From the NCBI GenBank assembly GCA_934132925.1, contig CAKPAL010000008.1:1-19452 (forward strand): a DNA stretch of 19,452 nt. Direction: 5' to 3'. A program made the translations under genes and the position numbers. The notes under the pieces are model-generated. The model worked only from the letters and a program-made list of their open reading frames with translations, searched no databases and was not told the origin of the DNA. Each line of letters starts with the position of its first letter. Within the stretch, counting starts at the first letter, position 1. Origin of the DNA: an uncultured Bacilli bacterium (GTDB taxonomy: Bacteria; Bacillota_I; Bacilli_A; RF39; UBA660). Positions 1-6,862 of the stretch are shown here, piece by piece.

Positions 1-17
1 CTCTATTCTTTAAATTA

Positions 18-46
18 AGTATATCATAAATTATTTATCTTATCAA
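18..46 (-). promoter_or_regulatory. Sigma-A promoter reading out of the left edge
   Basis: On the minus strand, TTGATA (41-46) and TATACT (18-23) are separated by 17 bases, and a TG one base before the -10 makes it an extended -10 promoter. It points toward lower coordinates, so the gene it drives lies outside the window. The paired-hairpin element at 66-190 ends about 20 bases upstream of its -35. Confidence 0.7.
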
Positions 47-65
47 GTAAGTTTTGTTATTTTTT

Positions 66-190
66 ATAGGTAAAGTCTTAGGTCTTTACCTATCATGAAT
101 AGCCTATAAATAGTCTATTCATGAACTATTATATAATATCATATTCACAGTTAAATACTTTCTAATCTATACTTTCTCTATTTAAAAGAA
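66..190. repeat. Paired-hairpin element, copy 1
   Basis: Two adjacent perfect inverted repeats. Hairpin 1 (66-93) has 10-bp arms ATAGGTAAAG/CTTTACCTAT. Hairpin 2 (94-123) has 9-bp arms CATGAATAG/CTATTCATG. A flank follows with ATATCATAT (136-144), CTTTCTAA (158-165) and TATTTAAAA (180-188). The same order of two hairpins and the same flank motifs occur at 17120-17236, in the same orientation. Arm sequences differ between copies but stay complementary, whereas the hairpin-2 loop start CCTATAA and the hairpin-1 loop edges TC...GT are kept. This favours a structured RNA or a paired operator. Which strand, if any, is transcribed cannot be decided from sequence. I recognise no known family. Confidence 0.65.
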
Positions 191-300
191 GAAACTCTCG
201 TACATTCTTAAATAAATCATTAACGAACTATCAAGTATTAATAACAATGTCAGGTATCAAACGAAATATAAGCACCGCTTCATCATTGTTGATTTTTTTA
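191..300 (+). other. Non-coding stretch with terminator-like stem
   Basis: No coding sequence is evident between copy 1 of the hairpin element and the FemX gene promoter. On the plus strand AACAATG (243-249) can pair with CATTGTT (284-290), followed by seven T residues (293-299), which resembles a weak intrinsic terminator with a long loop. This stretch has no counterpart beside copy 2 of the element. Confidence 0.3.
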
Positions 301-330
301 TAAAAGTTATCTAGAAATAAAAATATAATA

Positions 331-359
331 TTTTAATTTAAGGTAAAATATGGTACAAT
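331..359 (+). promoter_or_regulatory. Probable promoter of the FemX-like gene
   Basis: TACAAT (354-359) is preceded by TGG, giving an extended -10. The -35 at 17-base spacing is poor (TTTTAA, 331-336). The start codon of the aminoacyltransferase is 21 bases downstream of the -10, so the leader would be very short. Confidence 0.5.
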
Positions 360-380
360 TAAAAAGAAGGAGAAATAAAT

Positions 381-1586
381 ATGAAGATTATTGAACTTAC
401 TGAAACACAATTTAAAAACTATTCTAAACTTCATAGTGCTAGATCATACATGCAAACTATAGAATATGCTCATTATAAAGAAGGTATTATCTATTATTTA
501 GGCTTTATTAATGAAAATGATAATACTTTAATGGCGGCTACTCTACTTCTAGAAAAAAGAATATCTAAATATCGAATTGGTTATGTCCCAGGAAGTTTTT
601 TAATTGATTATAATAATGATAATTTATTTAAAGATTTTATTAATGCTTTAAAAGAATATTTAAAGAAAAAGAAATATGTTTATATTACCTGTGATAATTT
701 ATTTACTTATAAAATGTTTGATAGTAATAATGATATAATTTATTATGATACTAATATACTAAAATTATTCGATGATTTATCATTTATTAAAACTAGTAAA
801 AATTCTCCTAAAAAAGTTATATTAGAAACAGAGAATACTCCGCCTGAAACATTTAAACTATTTAATTCTAATACTAAAAGAAATATTTATTTATCCACTA
901 GAAGAGCTATCAATATCTATAAAGATGAAAACAATAATATAGAACCACTACTAGAATTAAATAATAATATTGATAAGAAAAAAATAACTAAAATTATTAA
1001 TAATTTTAATAATGATGCTACTAAAGTAGAAGTATATTATGCTAAGATAAATCCTGAACAATATGTTAATAACTATAGATTTATCCTAAAAACTGAAGAT
1101 GAAAGAAACGATAGATTAAATGAACTTATGCAAAATATCAGAGTTAAAAAAACAAATTCTCTTATTAATAAAAAAATGATTTCTGATAAAAAGATAACTA
1201 AATATAAAAATGAAATTATTAAAGCAACCAATCTATATACTAAATATGCTAATGAAACCATTATTGGAGGTATTATCATTATTAAGAATAATAGAGAGAT
1301 ATATTTTATGGATGAAGCCTATAATAAGGATCTTGCTAATTTCTATTCTTCTCATTTAATAAAATGGGAAATTATTAAAAAGTATCTTGAAGAAGGATAT
1401 AAAATATTTAACTTTGGTTATATAAAAAATACCGATAAAAAGAATGGAAATTATACCTTTAAAATGGGCTTTGGAGGCAAAGTATATGAATATATTGGTA
1501 CTTATGATTTAGTTATCAATAGATATTTATATAATATAATTAAAATAATAGTTAAAATAAATGATATAGCAAAAAAGAACCACTAG
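381..1586 (+). CDS. FemX/FemAB-family peptidoglycan aminoacyltransferase
   Basis: Members of this family use aminoacyl-tRNA to attach amino acids to the stem-peptide lysine of lipid II, building the interpeptide bridge at the inner face of the membrane. The 401-residue length is normal for FemX/MurM proteins. Visible features are an N-terminal SYMQTIEYA motif (22-30) like the family's S-x-x-Q-x-x-E-W segment, a charged helical arm at about 230-292 (the coiled-coil insertion), and the C-terminal signature NFGYIKN...FKMGFGGKVYEYIGTYDL (about 344-376). The start follows AGAAGGAG (365-372) at good spacing. It is monocistronic and convergent with the DUF362 gene. Family assignment is firm; which residue is added and at which bridge position cannot be read from the sequence. 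Confidence 0.85.
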   Translation: MKIIELTETQFKNYSKLHSARSYMQTIEYAHYKEGIIYYLGFINENDNTLMAATLLLEKRISKYRIGYVPGSFLIDYNNDNLFKDFINALKEYLKKKKYVYITCDNLFTYKMFDSNNDIIYYDTNILKLFDDLSFIKTSKNSPKKVILETENTPPETFKLFNSNTKRNIYLSTRRAINIYKDENNNIEPLLELNNNIDKKKITKIINNFNNDATKVEVYYAKINPEQYVNNYRFILKTEDERNDRLNELMQNIRVKKTNSLINKKMISDKKITKYKNEIIKATNLYTKYANETIIGGIIIIKNNREIYFMDEAYNKDLANFYSSHLIKWEIIKKYLEEGYKIFNFGYIKNTDKKNGNYTFKMGFGGKVYEYIGTYDLVINRYLYNIIKIIVKINDIAKKNH

Positions 1587-1596
1587 GTTCTTTTTT
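1571..1596. terminator. Bidirectional terminator between femX-like and DUF362 genes
   Basis: The stem AAAAAAGAACC (1571-1581) pairs with GGTTCTTTTTT (1586-1596) around the 4-base loop ACTA. It contains the stop codon of the plus-strand gene (1584-1586) and overlaps the stop of the minus-strand gene (1595-1597). The A-rich and T-rich arms let it work in both directions. Confidence 0.85.
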
Positions 1597-2479
1597 AATT
1601 ATCTATATCGATTAATTCATAGTTAGTAGTACCAAAGTTCAATTCATTAGCGGCTTCAATTATATGTTCCCCATGTCTACTCTCTATTCTTTCAAGTAAG
1701 TGGTCTCTTCCTTCATCAGTACTATTTCTAACTAAATCAATACATGCCTTATCAATTGCAATAGGATCTAAACTAGCTAGAACACCAATATCTTTCATGC
1801 AAGGATCTTCTGCCTTTGCACAACAATCACAATCAACACTCATATTTTTCATAACATTAATATAAGCAATCTTACCTTTAAATTTATTATGAACTGAAGA
1901 AGCAGCATCTGCCATTGCTTCAATAAACTTATCTTGTTCTGGTAAATTTTCCCATAATTTACTTACATCAGTAGTCTTACCAGCAGTATGAATATAAGCC
2001 TTACCAGAAGATGATGCCACACCAATTGAAAGTTGTTTTAGAGCACCACCAAAGCCTCCCATTGGATGACCTTTAAAATGTGATATCACAAGCATACTAT
2101 CATAATTATCTAAATGACTACCAACATAATTTTCCTTTATTACTTTGCCATTTGGAATATCTAAAACAATATTACTTTCACTATCCATAATATCTGTATT
2201 ATAATATTTACTCCAACCATGATTATTCATTAATTCTTCATGCTTTTCAGTTGTATTTCTTGCCCCATCGTAAGCAGTATTACATTCTACCACTGTGCCA
2301 CCTACTCTAGTAATAATATCACTCATAAACTCTGGTTTTAAATAATTTTGATTACCTTCTTCACCAGAATGTAACTTAACTGCAACATTGTCTTTTAACT
2401 CAATACCTAAACTATTATAAATCTTTACTAAACTATCACTAGTTATTTCTCTAGTAAAATATACTTTTGCTTTTTCCAT
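1595..2479 (-). CDS. DUF362 domain protein
   Basis: 294 residues matching the DUF362 fold. The family-typical glycine-rich core HFKGHPMGGFGGALKQLS is at about 134-151. A cysteine cluster C217-x-C219-C220...C227 is followed by SLDPIAIDKACIDL (236-249). Some DUF362 proteins carry ferredoxin-type iron-sulfur motifs. Here the cysteines could bind a metal or cluster, but no canonical CxxCxxC is present. No signal peptide or membrane segment, so it is cytoplasmic. The biochemical role of the family is not established. The start has a strong AGGAGG (2489-2494), and the gene has its own promoter at 2501-2529, so it is separate from gltX upstream. Confidence 0.8.
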   Translation of the reverse strand: MEKAKVYFTREITSDSLVKIYNSLGIELKDNVAVKLHSGEEGNQNYLKPEFMSDIITRVGGTVVECNTAYDGARNTTEKHEELMNNHGWSKYYNTDIMDSESNIVLDIPNGKVIKENYVGSHLDNYDSMLVISHFKGHPMGGFGGALKQLSIGVASSSGKAYIHTAGKTTDVSKLWENLPEQDKFIEAMADAASSVHNKFKGKIAYINVMKNMSVDCDCCAKAEDPCMKDIGVLASLDPIAIDKACIDLVRNSTDEGRDHLLERIESRHGEHIIEAANELNFGTTNYELIDIDN

Positions 2480-2500
2480 CTTATCAATCCTCCTACTAAG

Positions 2501-2529
2501 ATTATAACATCATTATAGAAAAAAGTGAA
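2501..2529 (-). promoter_or_regulatory. Promoter of the DUF362 gene
   Basis: On the minus strand TTCACT (2524-2529), a 17-base spacer and TATAAT (2501-2506), with TG one base before the -10. It lies just beyond the T tract of the gltX terminator. Confidence 0.75.
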
Positions 2530-2540
2530 GATTAATATTA

Positions 2541-2580
2541 AAAAAGAAAAAGAACAATTAAAGTTCATCTTTAATGTTCT
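2541..2580 (-). terminator. gltX terminator overlapping its stop codon
   Basis: Read on the minus strand, AGAACATTAAAG pairs with CTTTAATTGTTCT (one bulged T) around a 5-base loop, followed by a T-rich tract (2541-2550). The stop codon of gltX (2558-2560) lies inside the descending arm. Confidence 0.8.
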
Positions 2581-4210
2581 TAATTCTCTCTAATATTCTA
2601 TCTTTACCTAATAATCTCATTATCTCATATAAGTCAGGGGTCATACTCTTACTAGTAATACCTACTCTAATTACTGTTGATATATCCGCTACTGAACCCT
2701 TATAATTATCAGGGTTTTCCTTATATTCTTTCATATTACTACAATATCCTAAACTATCAGTAAGTACTTTAATATTATTAAACCATACCTCTTTATCAGA
2801 AATATCAAAATACTTATCCATATATGTATTTAATATGTTGAGAATTTCTTCCTTATCATTAATTTTACCCCATTCATATTCATTAGGAGTATATAATTCA
2901 TCATACATATAGAATATTTGATTTTTAATTTCTGAATAACTAGCATAATCTTTTCTAGGTTTCTTTTGCTCCCTTTCAATATTTAAAACATCTTTAGTAT
3001 ATTTTTCATATTTAGTAATTATCTCATAAAAGTCATTATCATACTCTTTACACCAATTAACTAAATTACTATATACTTCATCTTTAGACATCTTACTAAT
3101 ATAATTTTTAGATATATTGTTTAATTTTTCCAAATCAAATAAAGCTCCTGATGCTGACATCTTTTTAGGAGAAAACTTAAAGTCTAAATAACTCTTATCC
3201 TGATTACAATTTCTCCATTCTTCATAGTTAGAATTAGCAATAGTCATTATTGATTCAATAACAGCAGAACTAGGATAACCTTTTTCTTTATAATAACTCA
3301 TGCTTGCTTCAGGATCTCTTCTCTTACTAATTTTTCTTTTAACATCACCATCTTGTTTCATAATTAAAGGTATATGAATATATTTAGGTAACTTATAATT
3401 AAAGGCTTTAAATAATTCGACATGAAGAGGTACTGAAGATAACCATTCTTCTCCTCTTACGACATGAGTAGTATGCATTAAATGATCATCTACTAAATGA
3501 GCAAAATGATATGTTGGAAGTAAGTTATCACTTTTCATAATAACGGCATCTTGATCATTTTCCGGAAATTCTATTCTACCCTTTACTTGGTCATCAAAAG
3601 CAAACTTCTTATCAGGATCTCCCATTGATTTAAATCTAATGACATAATCTTCGCCATTCTTAATTCTTTCTATTGCTTCATCAATACTAATATTTCTACA
3701 TTTAGCAAATCTACCATAATAACCTGTTCTCATCTTTTTTTCTTCTTGATTTTTTCTTAAGTCATCTAATGTTTCTTTTGCACAAAAACAAGGATATGCT
3801 CTTCCCATTTCAATTAATCTCTTAATAAAGGCATGATATATTTCTTTTCTTTCACTCTGAATATAAGGACCATAATTACCCACTATTTCACCATCATATT
3901 CATACTCATCAGGAAGCATATTATATTCAGATAATGTCTCTCTAATCTTCTCTACTGCATCAGGTATTTCTCTTTTCTTATCAGTATCCTCATTTCTTAA
4001 AATAAATACTCCATTAGTATTCTTAGCAAGTACATAGCATATAGTAGTACTCATTAAATTACCTATATGCATATAGCCAGTAGGACTAGGAGCAAATCTC
4101 GTTACCGCAGCCCCTTCAGGTAACTCTCTCTCTGGATACATTTTTTCATAATCTTCAACTGTTTTAGTAACATTAGGAAATATTAATTCTGCTAAATCTT
4201 TATTTGTCAT
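2558..4210 (-). CDS. gltX: Glutamate--tRNA ligase (GluRS)
   Basis: Class I aminoacyl-tRNA synthetase that charges tRNA-Glu, and in most Bacilli also tRNA-Gln, with glutamate in the cytoplasm. The HIGH motif is in APSPTGYMHIGN (40-51) and the KMSKS equivalent is KRKISKRRDPE (291-301). A zinc-site-like CFC (141-143) with a further Cys at 171 sits in the acceptor-binding insertion. At 550 residues it is longer than the usual 480-500; it has about 35 residues before the first beta strand and a long helical anticodon-binding region. The start follows AGGTG at suitable spacing. The tRNA-Gln gene lies about 290 bp upstream on the same strand. Non-discriminating activity is inferred from the group, not visible in the sequence. 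Confidence 0.93.
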   Translation of the reverse strand: MTNKDLAELIFPNVTKTVEDYEKMYPERELPEGAAVTRFAPSPTGYMHIGNLMSTTICYVLAKNTNGVFILRNEDTDKKREIPDAVEKIRETLSEYNMLPDEYEYDGEIVGNYGPYIQSERKEIYHAFIKRLIEMGRAYPCFCAKETLDDLRKNQEEKKMRTGYYGRFAKCRNISIDEAIERIKNGEDYVIRFKSMGDPDKKFAFDDQVKGRIEFPENDQDAVIMKSDNLLPTYHFAHLVDDHLMHTTHVVRGEEWLSSVPLHVELFKAFNYKLPKYIHIPLIMKQDGDVKRKISKRRDPEASMSYYKEKGYPSSAVIESIMTIANSNYEEWRNCNQDKSYLDFKFSPKKMSASGALFDLEKLNNISKNYISKMSKDEVYSNLVNWCKEYDNDFYEIITKYEKYTKDVLNIEREQKKPRKDYASYSEIKNQIFYMYDELYTPNEYEWGKINDKEEILNILNTYMDKYFDISDKEVWFNNIKVLTDSLGYCSNMKEYKENPDNYKGSVADISTVIRVGITSKSMTPDLYEIMRLLGKDRILERIKNIKDEL

Positions 4211-4249
4211 ATTTTCACCTCATTTTTTCATATTATTAGGTATCCATTA

Positions 4250-4283
4250 TGTTCATTTATCACATAGTATAGTATAATATACT
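4250..4283 (+). promoter_or_regulatory. Promoter of the 49-residue membrane protein, with palindrome
   Basis: TATAAT (4273-4278) has only a weak -35 (TGTTCA, 4250-4255). The -10 is embedded in the perfect palindrome AGTATA-A-TATACT (4271-4283), which could be an operator, though palindromes are easy to form in AT-rich DNA. The upstream CATAGTATA (4263-4271) also fits the sigma-K -10 form CATAnnnTA, but no AC is found at the matching -35 distance. Confidence 0.45.
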
Positions 4284-4302
4284 GAAAGGACTGGTGACTA
4301 CT

Positions 4303-4452
4303 ATGTACGGTTATGGATATCCAGGTTATGGATATGGCTACGGCTATGGATCAGGAGCTTACTGGATAATAATAGTAATATTACTTATCTTCTTTGTGCT
4401 ATTTTGGGGTAATGGATGTAACCAAAATAGATGCAATTCCTGCAATAGATAA
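4303..4452 (+). CDS. YjcZ-like Tyr/Gly-rich micro-membrane protein
   Basis: A 49-residue open frame. A Gly-Tyr repeat (MYGYGYPGYGYGYGYGSGAY, 1-20) is followed by one hydrophobic helix (about 21-35) and a short tail with cysteines at 39, 44 and 47. This layout resembles the YjcZ family of small sporulation-associated proteins in Bacilli, whose function is unknown. A GTG three codons upstream is in frame, but GGTGA (4293-4297) is better spaced for the ATG. Promoter upstream and terminator downstream frame it as an independent gene, which supports real expression despite its size. The cysteine tail is not a feature I associate with YjcZ, so the family link is tentative. Confidence 0.65.
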   Translation: MYGYGYPGYGYGYGYGSGAYWIIIVILLIFFVLFWGNGCNQNRCNSCNR

Positions 4453-4467
4453 CCATATCTAGAATAA

Positions 4468-4491
4468 AGCCCTTTATAGGGCTATTTTTTT
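4468..4491. terminator. Terminator shared by the micro-protein and tRNA-Gln genes
   Basis: AGCCC (4468-4472) pairs with GGGCT (4479-4483) around a 6-base loop, followed on the plus strand by a T tract (4485-4491). Read on the minus strand, the same stem is followed by TTTATTCT and lies just after the tRNA, so it can serve both convergent genes. Confidence 0.75.
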
Positions 4492-4495
4492 ATTT

Positions 4496-4570
4496 TGGTT
4501 GCCCTGGTTAGATTCGAACTAACGCGTGTCAGAGTCAGAGTCTGATGCCTTACCGCTTGGCTACAGGGCA
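4496..4570 (-). tRNA. tRNA-Gln (anticodon CUG)
   Basis: On the minus strand a full cloverleaf is visible: acceptor TGCCCTG/CAGGGCA, D arm GCC...GGC, anticodon arm TCAGA/TCTGA with loop CTCTGAC, and T arm GTTAG-TTCGAAT-CTAAC. The discriminator is A and the CCA end is encoded (4496-4498). The body closely resembles Bacillus tRNA-Gln. Loop position 34 is C, giving anticodon CUG, which reads only CAG, in contrast to the usual UUG isoacceptor. Confidence 0.92.
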
Positions 4571-4584
4571 ATAACAACAATATA

Positions 4585-4613
4585 ATTATAGCATCATCTA
4601 TAAATATATTCAA
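4585..4613 (-). promoter_or_regulatory. tRNA-Gln promoter
   Basis: On the minus strand TTGAAT (4608-4613), a 17-base spacer and TATAAT (4585-4590), 15 bases before the 5' end of the tRNA. Confidence 0.8.
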
Positions 4614-4656
4614 GTTATTTAAGAAAAAAAATAATATAAAACTAAAAAAGAAATAT

Positions 4657-4989
4657 TTATTTTTCTATATAAATATCTCTAATAGTATTAATAGGAATAT
4701 ATTCATTATCCATAGTAATTAAATTATTTTTATTTTTACCAATAATTCTTTTATTAACTTTATTATTATCAGTAACAATAACTACATCTATCTTATATAT
4801 GTAATTAGGAGAATTAAAAATATTTTGAATCTTTTGTTCTACTGTTAAATTATTTCTATTATTAACAAATGATTTATTACTAATAATATTACTATCATTA
4901 TATAAAGTAGAATATACCCTTTCATTATTATTGATATCCTTATTTATACTACTATGATACATACTAGGAAGATCTTTCATTACTTTCAC
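4657..4989 (-). CDS. Small hypothetical protein
   Basis: 110 residues, not recognised. The first 60 or so are Asn/Ser-rich and probably disordered. The last 45 (about 64-110) alternate hydrophobic and polar residues (YKIDVVIVTDN, KRIIGKNKNN, EYIPINTIRDIYI), as in a small beta barrel of the Sm/SH3-like kind. That pattern recalls short Bacilli proteins with a DUF2642-like barrel, some linked to spores, but this is a resemblance of pattern only. No signal peptide or membrane segment. The start is supported by GAGGTG seven bases before the ATG. It is divergent from rodA, 83 bp apart. No convincing terminator is seen after it; only T-rich DNA leads toward the tRNA-Gln promoter. Confidence 0.7.
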   Translation of the reverse strand: MKVMKDLPSMYHSSINKDINNNERVYSTLYNDSNIISNKSFVNNRNNLTVEQKIQNIFNSPNYIYKIDVVIVTDNNKVNKRIIGKNKNNLITMDNEYIPINTIRDIYIEK

Positions 4990-4998
4990 CTCTAATAG

Positions 4999-5053
4999 AT
5001 TATATGAAAATAATAAGAATTATATTTATTATTTTTAATATTTGTGGTATCAT
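4999..5053. promoter_or_regulatory. Divergent promoter region, hypothetical gene / rodA
   Basis: On the minus strand TATAAT (4999-5004, within CATATAAT) precedes the 110-residue gene but lacks a recognisable -35. On the plus strand TGG-TATCAT (5045-5053) gives an extended -10 for rodA, again with a poor -35. Both calls rest on the -10 alone. Confidence 0.4.
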
Positions 5054-5072
5054 AATTAAGAGAGTGATTTAA

Positions 5073-6203
5073 ATGAAAAAAGAATCAAAGTTTAAAGTAG
5101 AAAAAAATATCTTAATACCACTTATACTATTTGGTATTATTAGTGTAATAACTATTTATTGTACTAGAAGTCTACTTCCTAGTGATTTGCAGAATTTATA
5201 TTTAAAACAAATACTATGGTATGTAATAGGTTTTTCTATAGCCTATTTAATGATGGCTTTTGGTAATAAATTTTTATATAACAATGCCTATATATTCTAT
5301 CTAGTAGGAGTAGCACTCCTGATACTAGTATTATTTATTGGTAAGCCCATAAATAATGCTAGATGTTGGTTTATTATACCATATATTGGTAGTTTTCAAC
5401 CATCTGAGTTTATGAAAATATTCTTAATAATAACACTAGCTAGAATGATTGGAGACTTCAATGCTGAAAAAAGAAATAATGATATTAATGAAGAATTCAA
5501 GTTTCTTTTAAAAGTACTTATAATCGTTGGTATACCATCAATACTTACTTTTATTGAGCCAGATACCGGAGCCGTTCTTATTTATTTTATTATTACTATT
5601 GTTATGCTCTTTACTGCTGGTTTTAGAAATAGATGGTTTATTGCTATATTAGCAATTATCTTAATATGTGGTGGAACCTTCCTATCAATATACTTTTTAG
5701 ATAAAGATTTATTTATCAAAATATTTGGTACCAGTTTCTTCTACCGTATGGATAGAATACTAAATTGGTCATCTTCTAGTGGATTACAACTTACCAATAG
5801 TATTACCGCTATTGGATCAGCAGGTAGTCTAGGGCATGGATTCAATCATACTCCCATCTACTTTCCTGAAATGCAGACAGACTTTATTTTTGCTGTCTTT
5901 GCTTCTAACTTTGGTTTTATTGGAGTGCTTTGCCTAATATCACTATTAATTTATTTTGATATAACTATCATCTCTCTAGCAGGTAAAACTACTACTGCTT
6001 GTGATAAATTTACTATCGGTGGTATTATTTCTGTATTACTCTTCCAGCAGATTCAAAACATCAGTATGACTATAGGACTTCTTCCTATTATGGGCATTAC
6101 CCTTCCTTTTATCTCCTATGGTGGTTCATCATTATTATCATATATGATACTAGTAGGGATGTTATTTAATATATCAAATGAAAAATTAAGATTTAAAAAT
6201 TAA
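5073..6203 (+). CDS. rodA: RodA-type SEDS peptidoglycan polymerase
   Basis: SEDS glycosyltransferases polymerise lipid II into glycan strands in the membrane, together with a class B PBP. 376 residues with about ten hydrophobic segments. Family motifs visible are FQPSE (108-112), PDTGAV (163-168), PEMQTDFIFA (265-274), with Asp270 in the loop that carries the conserved catalytic-type aspartate, and MTIGLLPIMGITLPFISYGGSS (332-353). The MTIGLLP form points to RodA rather than FtsW or SpoVE. It is monocistronic with its own terminator. The likely PBP partner is encoded on the opposite strand about 11 kb away. The ribosome site (AGAGAGTGA, about 5059-5067) is moderate but well spaced. Confidence 0.88.
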   Translation: MKKESKFKVEKNILIPLILFGIISVITIYCTRSLLPSDLQNLYLKQILWYVIGFSIAYLMMAFGNKFLYNNAYIFYLVGVALLILVLFIGKPINNARCWFIIPYIGSFQPSEFMKIFLIITLARMIGDFNAEKRNNDINEEFKFLLKVLIIVGIPSILTFIEPDTGAVLIYFIITIVMLFTAGFRNRWFIAILAIILICGGTFLSIYFLDKDLFIKIFGTSFFYRMDRILNWSSSSGLQLTNSITAIGSAGSLGHGFNHTPIYFPEMQTDFIFAVFASNFGFIGVLCLISLLIYFDITIISLAGKTTTACDKFTIGGIISVLLFQQIQNISMTIGLLPIMGITLPFISYGGSSLLSYMILVGMLFNISNEKLRFKN

Positions 6204-6223
6204 TACCAAGTCATCTTGGTATT
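6202..6223. terminator. Bidirectional terminator between rodA and ylbE
   Basis: AATACCAAG (6202-6210) and CTTGGTATT (6215-6223) form a 9-bp stem with loop TCAT. A T-rich run follows on the plus strand. The stem starts inside the rodA stop codon and ends one base before the stop of the minus-strand gene. Confidence 0.88.
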
Positions 6224-6224
6224 T

Positions 6225-6446
6225 TTATTTTAAGACATCTAAAAAAGTTTTTAACATATTAATACTATTTAAAGTATTATTAATCTTATCAGAAGTAGTT
6301 AACTTATATTTCTCTTTCATGTCCATTATCATATCATTAAATAAGTCAGGATTTCTATTTAATCGCTTATACCAAATAGGATACTCTCTAATAAATCTAG
6401 TCAAAAGAGGATCTCCTGCTATTCTAACTTGATTTTCTATTGTCAT
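6225..6446 (-). CDS. ylbE: YlbE-like protein
   Basis: 73 residues. The core FIREYPIWYKRLNRNP (18-33) matches the short YlbE-like family, whose hallmark is a WYR/K-x-L-x-R-(N/D)-P motif after an Arg-Glu-x-Pro stretch. Function is unknown. In Bacillus ylbE lies next to ylbD, as here, where the start overlaps the ylbD stop (TAATG at 6444-6448), so the two are translationally coupled. The C-terminal half is predicted helical and the protein is cytoplasmic. Confidence 0.75.
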   Translation of the reverse strand: MTIENQVRIAGDPLLTRFIREYPIWYKRLNRNPDLFNDMIMDMKEKYKLTTSDKINNTLNSINMLKTFLDVLK

Positions 6447-6802
6447 TAATCATCAAACCTCTTATACACTGGTCTAGGACTATAAGTATCAGTAGTCTTA
6501 TCTTTAACTAAAAGTCCTCCAAATAAATCAATTGCCTTTTGTACTGATGATAAGCCATCTTGTAATTTACCAGCATCAATATTTTTAACTGTATCAAGTA
6601 TTCCTTCAAAAGGACTACTGCTTTTAGTAGAAGGCTCTACTCTATCCTCTTTATTTAAGTACTTATTCCAAATATTCTCATCTTCTCCATATAAATCATA
6701 TAATTCATAAAAACCTTGCCATGTATTTTTATTATCCCTAACATAAGTAACTAACTTAGGATTTTTTCTCACAAACTCTTTAAAGTTATCTACTTTGGTC
6801 AT
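6446..6802 (-). CDS. ylbD: YlbD-like putative spore coat protein
   Basis: 118 residues. The N-terminal part FKEFVRKNPKLVTYVRDNKN-TWQ (7-29) followed by LYGEDENIWNKY (37-48) matches the YlbD coat family, which is found in Bacilli and associated with the spore coat in B. subtilis. A Ser/Pro-rich linker (about 56-66) leads to an amphipathic helix (about 67-98) and the family-like C-terminal tail RPVYKRFDD. No secretion signal. It begins a two-gene unit with ylbE after an AGGTGAT ribosome site. A CATATATTA box lies upstream (about 6819-6827), which could be a sigma-A or sporulation-sigma -10, but no matching -35 is present. Confidence 0.78.
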   Translation of the reverse strand: MTKVDNFKEFVRKNPKLVTYVRDNKNTWQGFYELYDLYGEDENIWNKYLNKEDRVEPSTKSSSPFEGILDTVKNIDAGKLQDGLSSVQKAIDLFGGLLVKDKTTDTYSPRPVYKRFDD

Positions 6803-6833
6803 TCTATATCACCTAATATAATATATGTTATAC

Positions 6834-6862
6834 AAAAAAAAAAAGACTACGATTAGCCCTTT
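6834..6862 (-). terminator. Terminator of the transglutaminase-like gene
   Basis: On the minus strand AAAGGGCTA pairs with TAGTCTTT (one bulged G and one G-T pair) around ATCG, followed by a run of eleven T residues (6834-6844). The stop codon at 6853-6855 is within the hairpin. Confidence 0.7.

Noticed and set aside
191..300. Possible T-box leader before the FemX-like gene (GCACCGC followed by a stem and T tract)
   Set aside because: The conserved GGTGG-N-ACCGCG block, the stem I AGTA motif and an antiterminator alternative are not present, and the gene has a promoter downstream of this region.
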